In this document: positions 1-11,227 of the stretch, piece after piece | Layout: every line of letters starts with the position of its first letter | Numbering within the stretch: the stretch's first letter is position 1 | Assembly (NCBI RefSeq): GCF_000835495.1 | Contig: NW_015622542.1 | Span: 496,001-560,000, forward strand | Length of the DNA stretch: 64,000 nt | Direction: 5' to 3' | Source: Cladophialophora immunda | Taxonomy: Eukaryota; Ascomycota; Eurotiomycetes; Chaetothyriales; Herpotrichiellaceae | Position numbers and translations under genes: made by a program | The notes under the pieces: model-generated | Told to the model about the DNA's origin: nothing | The model's database searches: none | Seen by the model: the letters and a program-made list of their open reading frames with translations, nothing else

Positions 1-820
1 GCGTGAGCTGACTTGAGATTAATTGGGTTCCATCTCAAAAGGGGAACGTAGTCCTGCATAGCACCAACGACGGACCGGAAGCCGGACACTTGTTCCTCAA
101 CATACAGTATCTCCTCAAACAACCCGGCTTCTTTGGGAAGTCTGCTGCCGTAGTTGACTGTCATTGTCAGATCGAGAATGGTGTGGAGAATCAAAGGCTT
201 GGGGTTGATCGCCACTTGTCCAGATTTGCCTTGGTTCAAGAGTTCCGAGATCCAGTCTCGCGAGGTCTCTTCAATGAGAGGCGTATATGATACCACCGCG
301 GTCCTGTTCATGGCACTTGCTGCGGCTTTACGGCGTCTCTTGGTGGATTCACTCCTGTGGAGCTCGCTGAGTAAAATGCTTGTCAGGGCTGGGGGGATAC
401 ATACCATGTCGTTGTCCCAATCGTGGAAGCTACGCTTGAGAGTACACTGTGGAAAGTGTAGAATCGAGGCCGATCCAACAAAGCACCGCCCTGGCCAACA
501 AAAACGTCTTTGGCTGCCTGCATAGAGGTGAAGACGACGATCGGCATGTTGCCAAACATGATCTGGTAGACCCCGCCGTACTCTTTACCCCATTTTCGAA
601 GTTGCTCAGGAGGGTCTGGATAGACTTGAAGAAGATTGCCAACGATTGGGAGACCTGTTGGGCCTTTGATGGGTAGCCTGGCGCTTCTTCTGCGGATTTC
701 GCTGACTACCAGGTATGTGCCCAACAGAACCGGTAAAGCAATTGCGAGTGTTACGATCAAGTCTGTAGGCGAGGCCCGGACGACTGCCGGCACTTGCAGG
801 ACACGTAATTTGGAATCCAT
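1..820 (-). CDS. Cytochrome P450, CYP504-like (phenylacetate hydroxylase type), 3' part missing
   Basis: Partial gene, cut by the left edge. The ATG is at 820. Exon 1 is 405-820, followed by a 50-nt GT-AG intron (355-404), and exon 2 runs from 354 off the window. The protein opens with a hydrophobic anchor segment, then the P450 proline-rich hinge (KGPTGLPIVGN) and the N-terminal helices. After the intron the reading continues with KRRRKAAASAMN, which resembles the region after the B/C helices in fungal CYP504 enzymes that hydroxylate phenylacetate or 3-hydroxyphenylacetate. The ExxR and heme-cysteine regions lie outside the window, so catalytic integrity cannot be judged. It is divergent from the permease at 1480, suggesting shared control. 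The P450 assignment is sure. The CYP504 assignment is from memory of the family and only moderately sure. Confidence 0.8.
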
Positions 821-1479
821 GATTTCAGGTGTTTCCTGGAACTCGACCAAGTACTGTTGAGAAGACGGCTCTAAGATTCTCACGAAAGACCTGTTTATAA
901 GTCAAATGGGAGAGGAAATCAAAGAGCAGTTCTCTCCGCGCACTGATTCTTGGAGTTCTCTCCTCATCTAGAAACGCACAATTTTGGGCCATTCAACCTC
1001 AATCCCATTTGATTGATCGTCAGCAGGAGACTTGGGGATGTCTTGCCGCCACTTGATCCTTGCACTTCTCGGTAAATCATCATACCAATGCTGAGTACGT
1101 CGGTTTCCTATGCGGAGAAATGTTGATTGTTCAAACGAGGCGTACTACCTTGCGACGTGATTACAGGTGGGGGCATCACTCTATTCATCTCCAACAGATT
1201 TCTATATTTTCATGTTATTCATCGAGAAAGATTAGCTTCCCCAGACTTCCCCGGACCAACTGATTGGCTTACTGTACTGTGGGAAAGGTGGCGGCCATCG
1301 CGACTCAAAATGTGGGGACAACTACACCTTAGCAGAAGAAATGAATGCAGCCTCGACATGGAAGGTGTACAATCTATTTAAGACCTAAATGCGCTGATAT
1401 ATCTCCTCCTACAAAACCCAAAGTCGAGTGACAATTACTCCTGCTTTCTGGGTCGAAGTTGCGCTCTTTCAATTTCACA
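821..1479. promoter_or_regulatory. Divergent intergenic region between P450 and MFS permease
   Basis: About 660 bases between two divergent start codons, so it should hold both promoters. A TATA-like CTATTTAAG lies at about 1374-1382, upstream of the permease. I see no gene or strong palindrome. Confidence 0.4.
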
Positions 1480-3354
1480 ATGACTGCCCCTCGAGAACTT
1501 CCAATCACTTACGACCCTTCGGTTGAGAAGGGCGTCGAGATACATGCTGAACGGGCCGAAGACATTAACGCCTTGTCCGACCCGGACGAAGGCAAGACGG
1601 ACGAAGAGAGAAGAGCCATCGTATGTCGCGCTTCAACTTTTGCTCCTCATGGAGTTCTATAATTTCTGACATTCCCCGGCAAAAGGACCGCAAATTGATG
1701 TGGAAAGTCGACATGTGGATTATCCCATGGCTTTCCTTCCTGTACCTGCTGTCTTTCCTCGACAGGACTAACATTGGGAATGCGCGGCTGGCGGGCTTGG
1801 AGGATGATCTCGGCATGAAGGGACACGACTATAACAATGCATTGACAGTCTTCTTTGTATGGCTCCACAAATCTTAGAATGGTTGTCATGCTAATCACTC
1901 GCCCAGGTGAGCTATGCTATAGCAGAGGCTATGACAAATGTTCTTCTGAAGCGATTGACGCCGCGAATCTTCTTTATGGGAATTATGGTACTCTGGGGTA
2001 AGCGCCCTAATCCTTAAATAGACGGGTCGGTTCATTCTTGATTCTGCCCGTCTACTTCTCCCATCACTCTCTCCCTACATGCTTACGAAGATATCCAGGA
2101 TTCATTATGACAATGATGGGTCTTGTGACAAGCTATGGGGGGCTACTCGCTGCCAGATTTTTCCTTGGTCTTGCGGAGGCTGGTCTATTTCCAGGTATGT
2201 GGCACTCTATAAAAAGTTTTTTCTTTCGAAGCTAATCTAATGCGAGATAGGTGCTGCCTATTATCTGTCTTGCTGGTACCGGCGAGACGAGATCGGAATC
2301 CGAGCAGCCATATTCTTCTCAATGGCGGCCCTAGCTGGATCGTTTGGTGGACTTCTGGCCGCTGCCATCTCAAAGATGGACGGGGTGGGTGGTAAACCAG
2401 GCTGGGCATGGATCTTCATCCTCGAAGGTATCGGGACTATGATTGTCGGCTTCGTATGTACTCTCCCCTCTTACAGTGTTGTGGTTCTAGAGATTCGATT
2501 CTTTGCCCTTCTCTCATGTGACAGCTTCTGACAATCTACAGATCACTTGGTGGATGATATCTGATTGGCCGGATACCGCTCGGTTCCTCACAGAAGACGA
2601 CCGACTTCGTCTCCGTCGCCGTTTGGCTAAGGATAAACAGTCTTCAACCGCAGAAGCATACGATAAGCGCCATATCTTTGCAGCCTTTCGGGACTGGAAA
2701 ACCTGGGGCTTTGGGCTCACACTGGTAGGATCTGAGATTGCACTTTATGCGTTTTCCTTGTTCCTCCCAACCATCCTCGCTGGGCTTGGGTACGCTGGGA
2801 CGCATGCTCAGTTACTCTCAGTGCCACCCTATGCCTGTGCTGCGGCAATTACCATTTTCACTGGTTGGGTCGCCGACAAAACCAAGTGTCGTGGATACTG
2901 CAATATGGCTGTCGCAACCCTCGGGATCACAGGGTTTGTGATGCTGCTATCCACAGAAAATCCTCACGTTCAATACGCCGGCACATTTCTGGCAGCTATG
3001 GGCATATACCCGACAATTCCTAATATCACCGCATGGGTCGCAAACAACATCGAAGGGGTCTACAAGCGAGGCGTCGTCATTGGTATTGTCGTGGGCTGTG
3101 GCAACATCAACGGTATCGTCAGCGCAAATATATACTTATCCAGCCAAAAACCCCGGTATTGGACGGGCCACGGAACAGTGCTGGCAGCATTGACGCTCTT
3201 CTTATTTGGCGGTAGCGTTCTCATGCATGTGTTACTGAGAATGGAGAACAGGAAGAGACTCTCGGGTAAGAGAGATCGGATGCATGAAGGGAAAACGGTG
3301 GACGAGATATGGGTTGCAGGTGATAATAGGCCTGATTTCATCTATACCCTTTGA
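1480..3354 (+). CDS. MFS permease, Dal5/TNA1-like anion:cation symporter family
   Basis: Six exons (1480-1620, 1686-1856, 1907-1997, 2099-2194, 2251-2453, 2542-3354) join in one frame of 505 codons with canonical GT-AG junctions. The protein has the Dal5-like layout: an acidic N-terminus, then the first membrane segment and the DRTNIGNARLAG motif, further hydrophobic helices, and a hydrophilic loop (DWPDTARFLTEDD). The family imports organic anions such as allantoate, nicotinate and aromatic or carboxylic acids across the plasma membrane. Given the surrounding catabolic genes, uptake of an aromatic acid is a reasonable inference, but the substrate cannot be read from sequence. The start is the first ATG that precedes a coherent N-terminus. 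Confidence 0.9.
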
Positions 3355-3621
3355 AAGGGAGGCCAGAATTCATGTTATATTGGGAATGATGAACAGGCGA
3401 GAAAGGAAAATACTAGCTGCTGGTCTTGTCTTCGTAGTTGTGATTAGCTGCTCGCCGCTTTGCCCCTCGTCGGCTCACCTGCTGCTTCCGATTTCAACGT
3501 CCGCATAGGGTCCTCTAGCCTCGGCAGACCCTTCACACTCCCTACTTAAGAGCTTGAAGCCCCCAAGGCGGCTAGCCTATGAGTGGCGATTCTTCATATC
3601 ATAACAGGCGTACGAGTGACC

Positions 3622-6123
3622 ATGGCCGGGGATGGCAGACTCTCGTTTGTGCAGGTGGAAGGCAAGCGACGGTCCGCAGTCGCCTGTCAACGGTGCAAGG
3701 CGAGAAAGGTACGCTGTAGTGTCACGGCGACCGGCCATCCATGCGCAAATTGCCGTCACGACGGGACAGAGTGTGAAGTTCAGCCCAGGAAGAAGCATGT
3801 GTGCGTATCATTCATACCTGCCTCCACCAATTCTCTTCTAACAAGCGCCCCTAGGCAGAGAACTACAAGGGGAAAGCATCGAGCCCTGGTGCCGAATTCG
3901 AGAAGCCCTGTTCAGATTGCATCAAACTCTCCTGGGTCGCCAGACGCAGTGACTCGATTGGATTCAAGCCACCAGTTGAATGATGCCTTACCATCCATGT
4001 CTATATCTGCCAATCTCCAAGGACTGAATGATATGGGCTCTCGGCATAGCGTATTGAGCTCCGACACTCCTGATGAAGGGAGACACCCAGCCTCATTTGC
4101 CGAAGCTGTGCAAGCAAACAGTGCTTTCCATAACGAACGGCAGTTCTATTCAGGTATCGTGTGCCAGGCTAGGTCTCGTCGCGACCAATCTGACAATCTC
4201 AGGCGACCGTCAGGGCCTCGTTCACTCCGTGATGGAAATTTGCTCCGGCCAGCGACCGACTGTGGGCTCAGCGCTATGGCTTCAGATGCGCCCACAGGAG
4301 CCCAAAAAAGTATGGGAACACCATGATTGGGTTTACCTGCAAAGTAAAGGAGCATTTGATTTGCCTAGCCCCGAGATCTGTGACTCGCTCATCCGCGGCT
4401 ATTTTGAGCACGTCCATCCATTACTACCAGTCCTCGACGCCGGCCACTTCCTATTACAATTGTCGTTGAAGGGTGTTTCAAGCATGAACCTTCTATTGCT
4501 GTGGAGCGTTCTTTTCGCCGCTGCAAATGTAGGCCCCTTTTCGTGTAGAGAGATGGTCACAACTGACGATGTCTAGTTCGCTGAACCAGAAACTCTGCAA
4601 GCAGCTGGATATGCCTCTAGAAAGGCAATGAAGCGTGCGATGTACACCAAGGCTAAGGTACTTCCCTGCAGATAAACTCGAAGCCGTTACTTAATCATTT
4701 CAACAGGCTCTATACGACAGCGACTACGAGGATGACAAAATCTGTGTGGTTCAGTCGGCGAGCCTCTTGGGCTTCTGGTACTCGGATGCCGAGGACAGAA
4801 ACGGACCTTGGCATTGGCTGGGAATTGCCACTGGCCTTTGTCAGGTAATGGGACTGCATCGTGAACCACATTTGGCGTCGGAGAGTGCATCCACAAGACT
4901 TCGGCAGCGATTGCTTCGGCGAATATGGTGGTCTTGCTTCATGAGAGATCGCTGGTTATCGCTGGGATTGGGGCGACCTATGCGAATCAATATCGACGAC
5001 TGTGATGTTCAGATGCCGGACGCCCAAGACCTGACTGCAGAGGTTGAACAATTGCCTCCCGAGGTTACCAACAAATACTTACCCAGCTCAATGAGTGAAC
5101 TCGCAGTTATCTGGGTCAGGCTCATTAGATTGAGCCACATTCTTGGAAAGATTCTGCGGACGAACTACCAGCTATCGCCAGGCGACCCGGACAGCGGCAC
5201 TATCGAAGCCCATGAAATTGAGCTGGAAAGTTGTCGATTTGCCCCGGATCCCCCACTTGGAAAGAGTTCATTCCTCGTCTCCCTGAACAGGTTGCAGTTT
5301 GAGATGCTTCTTGAGTTGGTTACACCCGTATACCAGAGATTTTCTACAGGTAGCTTACGTGAACTTGCAGAGCCACAGTAGTTGTTCTTCACCGACCTGC
5401 GATCAACTTCCAAGACCCCCCCGACAGCCCGAAAAGTCCTGAAGCGTCAGAGCCACTACGGAAAGCCATGGGAGCAGCTGGTCGGATGAACCATATCATC
5501 GAGAAATTGATTTCTTTCGATATGGTACATCATTTAAGGCCCATGAGGTGACGAAGGATGCCCCCAGCATCGAAATCAAGCGCGACACTGACTCGCTTTC
5601 CAGTGTTACTGCCATAGTACCAGCAATGCAAATGCATTTGCTTGAGTGCAGATCAAACCGTCCTCTGGCTCGAAGCCTTGCGTGGTCGAAGCTTGGGGAG
5701 TGCATGATGGTTATATCAGAATTGCGCAATACCTATTGGGGTGCAGACTTCACCTTCAAGCTTTTTGAAACTGCGCAGGCTATTCTGAAAGGCTCCGGAG
5801 ATCAGTCCGCAAGACAAAGTAACGGCTTCGACAGAAACCCGGACAACAGCAATGCAAATGGGCCAAACGACCAAGGAGAGACGGCCGTCGACATCGACAA
5901 TCGTCTTCAATCCAATCCTTTCTATTTGATGGACGGCTCTAACATATCTTTCGATCAAATTTACAGTGATCCCCTGTGAGTTCCGCAGTTCTCAAACTTC
6001 TCCGTGTTTAACGCTCACACTCGAGACAGATATGAGATACCAGACCCCGCCATTGTTGACCCGTGGAGTCTGGAAGAATTTCAAAACATGTTCGACTTGC
6101 CGTTTAACATGAATGCGCCATGA
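3622..6123 (+). CDS. Zn2Cys6 transcription factor with fungal_trans domain
   Basis: Eight exons (3622-3800, 3855-4153, 4203-4528, 4577-4657, 4707-5314, 5371-5547, 5604-5975, 6030-6123) give 711 residues in one frame. The binuclear cluster is near residue 20 (CX2CX6CX8CX2CX6C, starting CQRCKARKVRC). The middle region matches the fungal regulator domain, with RRIWWSCFMRDRW and the LGRP box, and a late LHRPAINF segment. The intron at 5315-5370 is needed to remove an in-frame stop and restores this last motif. The gene ends 35 bases from the convergent monooxygenase gene. A pathway-specific activator for the neighbouring catabolic genes is likely but inferred from position only. Confidence 0.9.
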
Positions 6124-6158
6124 GGCCGTCTCCAGAGTATCTGGAAGCCCTAGAGAGT

Positions 6159-8308
6159 TCACGACTCGATCAAATCAAATGCTCCGATCTTTGAGTTCAG
6201 CTCTTTCTCCAATATATCAAAGTACCACACGGGGTTACCGTCCTCGTCCAGCTCAGTGTTGGTGTATCCATTCCCAAGGTACGTGAATCTGTTTCCGTCT
6301 CCGAGGTATTGAATTTCGAAATCCTCAAAGCGGGGTTCTTTAAGAGTCTCAAAATAATGTAGACGACTACCAGGCCATATCGCCGTGACTGGACCATGTG
6401 TTTTGCCATTCTTGAACCACGACCGACACGCTCTGTATGGCAATCAGCTTCAGTTCGTTTCAGGGAGGGAGAAAATGAACTTTGCGACGTACGAGGACCA
6501 CGCAGTGCGCTTGAGCAGCTCCTGGGTGTGAACAAAGAAGTCGGTCACAGCTTGAGCTGTCGGCACAACTGACTTGATGGATTTTGCTTGCATGTATGAG
6601 ATGACCTTGAACACATAGCGAGTATGCCACTCCAGAATGGGCAGAACTGATCCATGGGAAGCAGGACCGTTGGGCCCGGGAAAGTCTTTGGAAGCGCATT
6701 GTTAGTTCTGTATTGCCTTGAGGCGATAGCTGAGCATGAACAGATGGTCGGAGTAAGTACTTACGGAACATATTTGGAAAGCCCTCGGCCATGATACTCA
6801 AATATGACTTGGGAAAGTCACCCCATTCTCCTCGCAAAGTTCTGCCATCCTGGCCGACAACTGTATAGGATGGGCTGAAGCTTGTGTCGAAACCTGTCGC
6901 AAAGACAATAACGTCGACCTCGGTATGGGTGCCTGAGGAATCGATCAGGCCTGTCGGGGTTACCTCGACGGCAGATTGGCTTATGACCTCGACATTGTCT
7001 TTCAGCAGCGACTGAAGATAATCGGACCCGGGAGTCATCCTTCGACATCCCAGCGCATATTTTGGAATGAGATGGCTGGTCAAGCGAGGGTCTCCAGCTA
7101 GCTTCTTGAACATGCTGTCGGCAACATATTCTCGGGACGCCTTCTGATCCTCGCTGTCAAGGTGCATCTGGGTGTGGAATTAGTATCGGGAACTCCGAGG
7201 CAGTCGATAAATCGAGAGCATTCAAAATTACCAGGGTGAACCGCTTGTTCAACTCTCCTTCGACGTCTCGGCAGTACTTGTCTAAGGCGGCAGGGTCTCT
7301 TTCAAACTCCTTCTTTTGTTCTTCAGAATCTGGAAAAGTAAGGTCAACGAGTCCACACCCAATCGAGGAGGCTTCTGAGGGGAAAGCACTCACAGTCAAA
7401 ATTGACGCCCCCTGGAGCGGCGTGTTTGGCACCAAACCCTGCTGTAATCCATACTGGCGACCTCAGGAACGCATAAAGCCTGCCCACCTGAGGCTGAATC
7501 GACGGTATGATTTGAACTGCAGAGGATCCACCGCCCACAACCGCGACCTTCTTGCCCTCCAAGACAACAGAGTCATCCCAAGCTGCACTGTGAAGAACTT
7601 GGCCCTCGAAGGTTTGGATTCCGGGAATATCTGGAAACTTCCAGGAACTACATCAGCTGAATTAGCACGCGAGAAGACAAAGTGGTGGAAGTTCGGGGTT
7701 CTTCTGTACTTCAAAATACCGTGGCACGAGGCTAGGATCTCTCCTTCGTCGGTAAACTCGGAACCGTCAGCTCTTTGGCCCTTCAATTGCCATACGCCTT
7801 TATCCTGGTTCCATCGAGCCTCCTCGATCTTGTGACGGAATTTGACAAATTGCTCCAGTTCGTTCTGCACTGCGAAGTCTTTGAGGTACTGTCTGATCTC
7901 CTCCGCCCCCGCGTAATAGCTCTTCCAGTCTGGCTTTCGCCAGAAGGTGAACTGGTACGAATGGCTCGGGATGTCGCAGGTGCAGCCAGGGTACCGGTTC
8001 TCTAGCCAGGTGCCGCCAACGTCTGCGTTCTTCTCGTAGATGGTGAAGGTCACGTCCGACAGCTGTCTCAGTGCCTTGTAAGCGACCTGCAATCCGCCGG
8101 CGCCAGCTCCGATGATTAGCATCCGTATCGGTCGCCGGGTGTGCAATGGCTGTTCTTGGATGGTATAACCGTTGGAAGAGAAGACGGAGCGATACCACTC
8201 ATTTTCGTGTTCTTGGGTGGGCTTCGATATATGTTCGCCATTGACGGTAGATCGAGGCTTCAGAGACAGAGCAGGCGGCTCGTTGATGATGGGATCGTGC
8301 AGTGACAT
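6159..8308 (-). CDS. Baeyer-Villiger type FAD/NADPH monooxygenase
   Basis: Six exons on the minus strand (6159-6432, 6493-6685, 6765-7167, 7232-7329, 7394-7647, 7710-8308) give 606 residues. An N-terminal FAD-binding GAGAGG is followed by GGTWLENRYPGC. The class B signature FxGxxxHxxxWD appears as FEGQVLHSAAWD, then a second Rossmann motif GGGSSAV for NADPH and ATGFD near the C-terminal third. This architecture is known for 4-hydroxyacetophenone monooxygenase and related fungal enzymes, which insert oxygen next to a ketone to give an ester or lactone. With the phenol-hydroxylase-type gene and hydroxyquinol-type dioxygenase in the window, an aryl ketone substrate is a reasonable guess. The domain call is secure; the substrate is inference. 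Confidence 0.88.
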
Positions 8309-9172
8309 GTCCGTATTTGATATATTGCTAGTTCCTTACACGGCTCCTGGTCAAAAAGGGTTTGATGTGTAGCAAAATTACTCGCTCATGAGCTGGTTAC
8401 TCTTTTATAACCGTAGCTAGATCTAATCACACCTACGTGGTATGGCTCACTGTGCCCTAATTCCATCGGATGTTTGTCGTGTAGCTTATTGCCTATGGAC
8501 ACGCTGATAGAACTTGTCCGCCGCGCCGAGAGGTCAGGCAACACTCTGCGAGTGGCAAGGCTGCGTGATATTGAGAATTGGGTGCCGCAGTCCATCTCAT
8601 TCTCCGCTAGATGGAGTGGAACTGCTTTAGCCAGAGAATGTGCTCCAGAAGAAGGGGGCAACGGAAACCGGCAACAGGGGGTGTGTCTCGCCCGGAAAAG
8701 TGGTCCAATTGCCGACAAGAAGAGTGGAAGCTTGCCGAGGAAATACTTCCTCACAAGGATATAATACCGAAAGAGGGGCTGCTCTCGGATGAAAGCAATC
8801 AATCCCGAGCCGTGAACACAGGACTGGGCATACGAGTCCGCCTCACGACAAGGTCCTCGAGGACTCCTTGCAACCAAGCAGGTCTCGATTGTGCGGAAGA
8901 GTTACAACCCTGAGATGCCGAAAGGTGTTTATTAACTGCATAGCTCGCGATACATTCGAACCCGCTACGGTGTGTGCCGATGCTTGAGCGTGTTATCCTC
9001 TAGACTCAGCCAGGACGCAAGACTTCATCTTCGAGAGCACTCACAGCTCTGCATTGCCAAACAAGGCGTCCGTAGCTGTATTATGAAGCTTGTTTCTTAC
9101 ATGATACAGCAGAATTTGTTTGAGGTCGAATGCCAACTGAGCTCATGTCCGCCTCACTCTGTGTGTATTTTA
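8309..9172. other. Intergenic, no gene seen
   Basis: About 860 bases containing the promoter of the monooxygenase (start at 8308, minus) and the 3' flank of the decarboxylase/lactonase gene. The open frames here have no recognisable motif or splice context. Confidence 0.4.
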
Positions 9173-10492
9173 TCAGGTCGACTTGGGCTCGACGCTTTCA
9201 CGGAACCTGATGAGCGCTTCTGCCACGGGCTTTGACATCTCCATCACCATCATATGTGTTCCTGGATCTACTTCCACAAAATCAGCGGTGGTGCCTTTGC
9301 ATGCTTCGGCGATTTCTTTCATCATGGCCGTCGTGGAGGACGCATCCTGCTTCCCAGAGAGCACCAGCACCGGGACTTTCAGTTCCTGGAGCCTGTCTAC
9401 GCAGTCCAGTTGAGCCATTGCTCTCCACGCCGCGGCCCAATCCTCAACACGGGCCCGACGGACGCATGCTCGAGCGTACCGTACACACCAGGTGTCCTGT
9501 GCGATGGTCTCTGGGAGGAACCACCGGATAATAGACTCGGGCACCAGCGATTCCATGCCGTTCTGTTCCGCGCGGGTCGCGCGGGAGGCGAGGACTTCTG
9601 GTGCTTTGGCAGCAGTCGCCAGAACAGCCAGCGACCGCGTGCGTTGAGGATAGTCCAAGGCAAAATACTGTGCGACAGCCCCGCCGTATGAAGCGCCGTA
9701 GATGTCCGCGGACTCGATTCCCAAGGTATCGAGGAGGAGCTCCAGGTCAGCGCAGAGATGTTCCAGGCTGCGAGTCAACGATGCACCACGGGCGTATCCG
9801 TGGCCACGGAGGTCGTACGCGATGACGCGAGCACCGGTCGCTGCCAGCTGGGGGAACACCTCTCTCCACATCCTGTGGTCCATACTGAGAGCGTGGATCA
9901 GAACGACGGGGACTCCAGGCCCCTGGCTGTCTCGAACGAGCGTTTCATGATCGCCCAGGCGGACAATGTTCTCCGTGTATCCATGGGCACTCTCGGGCCA
10001 AAGCGTCGACCACAGCGACCACGTGCTCCGCACGGCGTTCACTGCTCGAGGAGCACCCACGAATGCCTGTGCGTGCCTGAACACATCTTGGACCTCTTCT
10101 CTCGTCGCTCCGTGTCTTGCTGCGCCTTCCACGTAGACTCTCAGCTGGTCACTCGTGTCGCCCATGGCCGTCAAACTAGCGAGAGACAGCAGAGCCCATT
10201 CGCGATAGCCAAGGGCCGTCTGAGCCATGTTGACGCCGAATGCATCGAGGACGCCTCTTCCTAGACCAGGGTTCTGTTCAACGACTCGGGCGACGTTGTT
10301 TGCCAAGTGGTCTCCTCCGAAACGAAATGCTTCGTGGTAGCCCATTGTTTCCACGGTTCGCGGGATCGGCTGCGTTGTGGCATGGCCGTTTGTAAGTGAA
10401 GCACTATCACATTTCCCTTGAGTGGATTTTCCGCAGCTCAGGGCGTTCGATCCTTCGCTTGGTCCATCGTTGTGGACTTCAGAGGGAGCCAT
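9173..10492 (-). CDS. Carboxymuconolactone decarboxylase - 3-oxoadipate enol-lactonase fusion (PcaL-like, reversed domain order)
   Basis: Single exon, 439 residues, ATG at 10492. Residues about 50-170 are a CMD/AhpD-like domain (REWALLSLASLTAMGD, then GATREEVQDVF and a GAPRAVNAVR end). Residues about 180-435 are an alpha/beta hydrolase with nucleophile elbow GASYGG, a late acid in SGKQD and histidine in DPGTH, resembling 3-oxoadipate enol-lactonase. Such a fusion would turn 4-carboxymuconolactone into 3-oxoadipate in two steps. In bacterial PcaL the hydrolase comes first; here the decarboxylase does. The lack of introns contrasts with many neighbours and would fit bacterial origin, though intronless genes are common in fungi. 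It is divergent from the MFS gene at 11228. Domain calls are firm; the exact substrate is inferred. Confidence 0.85.
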   Translation of the reverse strand: MAPSEVHNDGPSEGSNALSCGKSTQGKCDSASLTNGHATTQPIPRTVETMGYHEAFRFGGDHLANNVARVVEQNPGLGRGVLDAFGVNMAQTALGYREWALLSLASLTAMGDTSDQLRVYVEGAARHGATREEVQDVFRHAQAFVGAPRAVNAVRSTWSLWSTLWPESAHGYTENIVRLGDHETLVRDSQGPGVPVVLIHALSMDHRMWREVFPQLAATGARVIAYDLRGHGYARGASLTRSLEHLCADLELLLDTLGIESADIYGASYGGAVAQYFALDYPQRTRSLAVLATAAKAPEVLASRATRAEQNGMESLVPESIIRWFLPETIAQDTWCVRYARACVRRARVEDWAAAWRAMAQLDCVDRLQELKVPVLVLSGKQDASSTTAMMKEIAEACKGTTADFVEVDPGTHMMVMEMSKPVAEALIRFRESVEPKST

Positions 10493-11227
10493 GGTGTAAG
10501 ATCAGATGCTGGGATGGATAAGGACAGAGAGTGTGTACTAATGTAGATCTGATAAGATGCCCTGGCAAGCTCAGCTGTAGAGGCGCAGGGTGTTATGATA
10601 CAAATCTTGATTGAAAACAGGAGGATGAACAACAGTCTGAGATTCCAGGAAGACTAACAGCGGAAAGTCTTCCAGGTAATGGTCAAAAGTATGACCTTTA
10701 CAACGGCCTGCATTATTGTATCAGAGCGCACAAAACCAGAGAGTTCCTTTAGTTTTGCCCAGGCCGATGTCTAACAGATTTCGACAGGTCGAGACCGAGG
10801 CGGTGCTGACCAATCGGAGGCATAGGTGTTATTCCTCCCAAGTGGGTCTTTACAAAGAGTACCGAGGGGAAATTTCCATATTAGGTAAAGTGCACTCGTG
10901 GCGTCTTGGGCTTGACTTTGGTTGGTGGCGAAGACTTCCTTGGAGTTCTAGCACAGCGCCCTCTCACGCCCCTTTGACTCTGGCGCTTCTTCCTACGAGC
11001 TGGGCTGCTCTTCCAGGTGTGGTCGAGAGCGGGCTGGAAGTGCCCCGTGGGGAAGAGAATAAGTATGCTCCGTTCTCGTTGAGGAGATATAAGAGCTCTC
11101 AGCTAACACTTACACTCAGGCATGACATTGGTGAAACAAAAAATCATCTTCAGAGGCCATTAATTCTTTCTCTCAAAAGTCTGTATCACTGCCTACTAGC
11201 ATCTTACAACCACCCTGTACGGTCGTC
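10493..11227. promoter_or_regulatory. Divergent promoter region between CMD/lactonase fusion and MFS permease
   Basis: 735 bases between two divergent starts. An 11-base inverted repeat ACCG-AGG-CGGT lies at 10794-10804, the form of half-site pair that Zn2Cys6 factors use. A TATA-like ATATAAG occurs near 11085. No gene is seen. Confidence 0.4.

Noticed and set aside
5281..5390. Apparent in-frame stop interrupting the Zn2Cys6 regulator at 3.6-6.1 kb
   Set aside because: An intron at 5315-5370 (GT...AG, 56 bases) removes the stop and restores the LHRPAINF motif; total length is a multiple of three. Not a pseudogene.
8386..8877. 163-residue open frame on the minus strand between the monooxygenase and lactonase genes
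   Set aside because: No motif, no splice context, biased composition, and lies in the expected promoter. Treated as non-coding.
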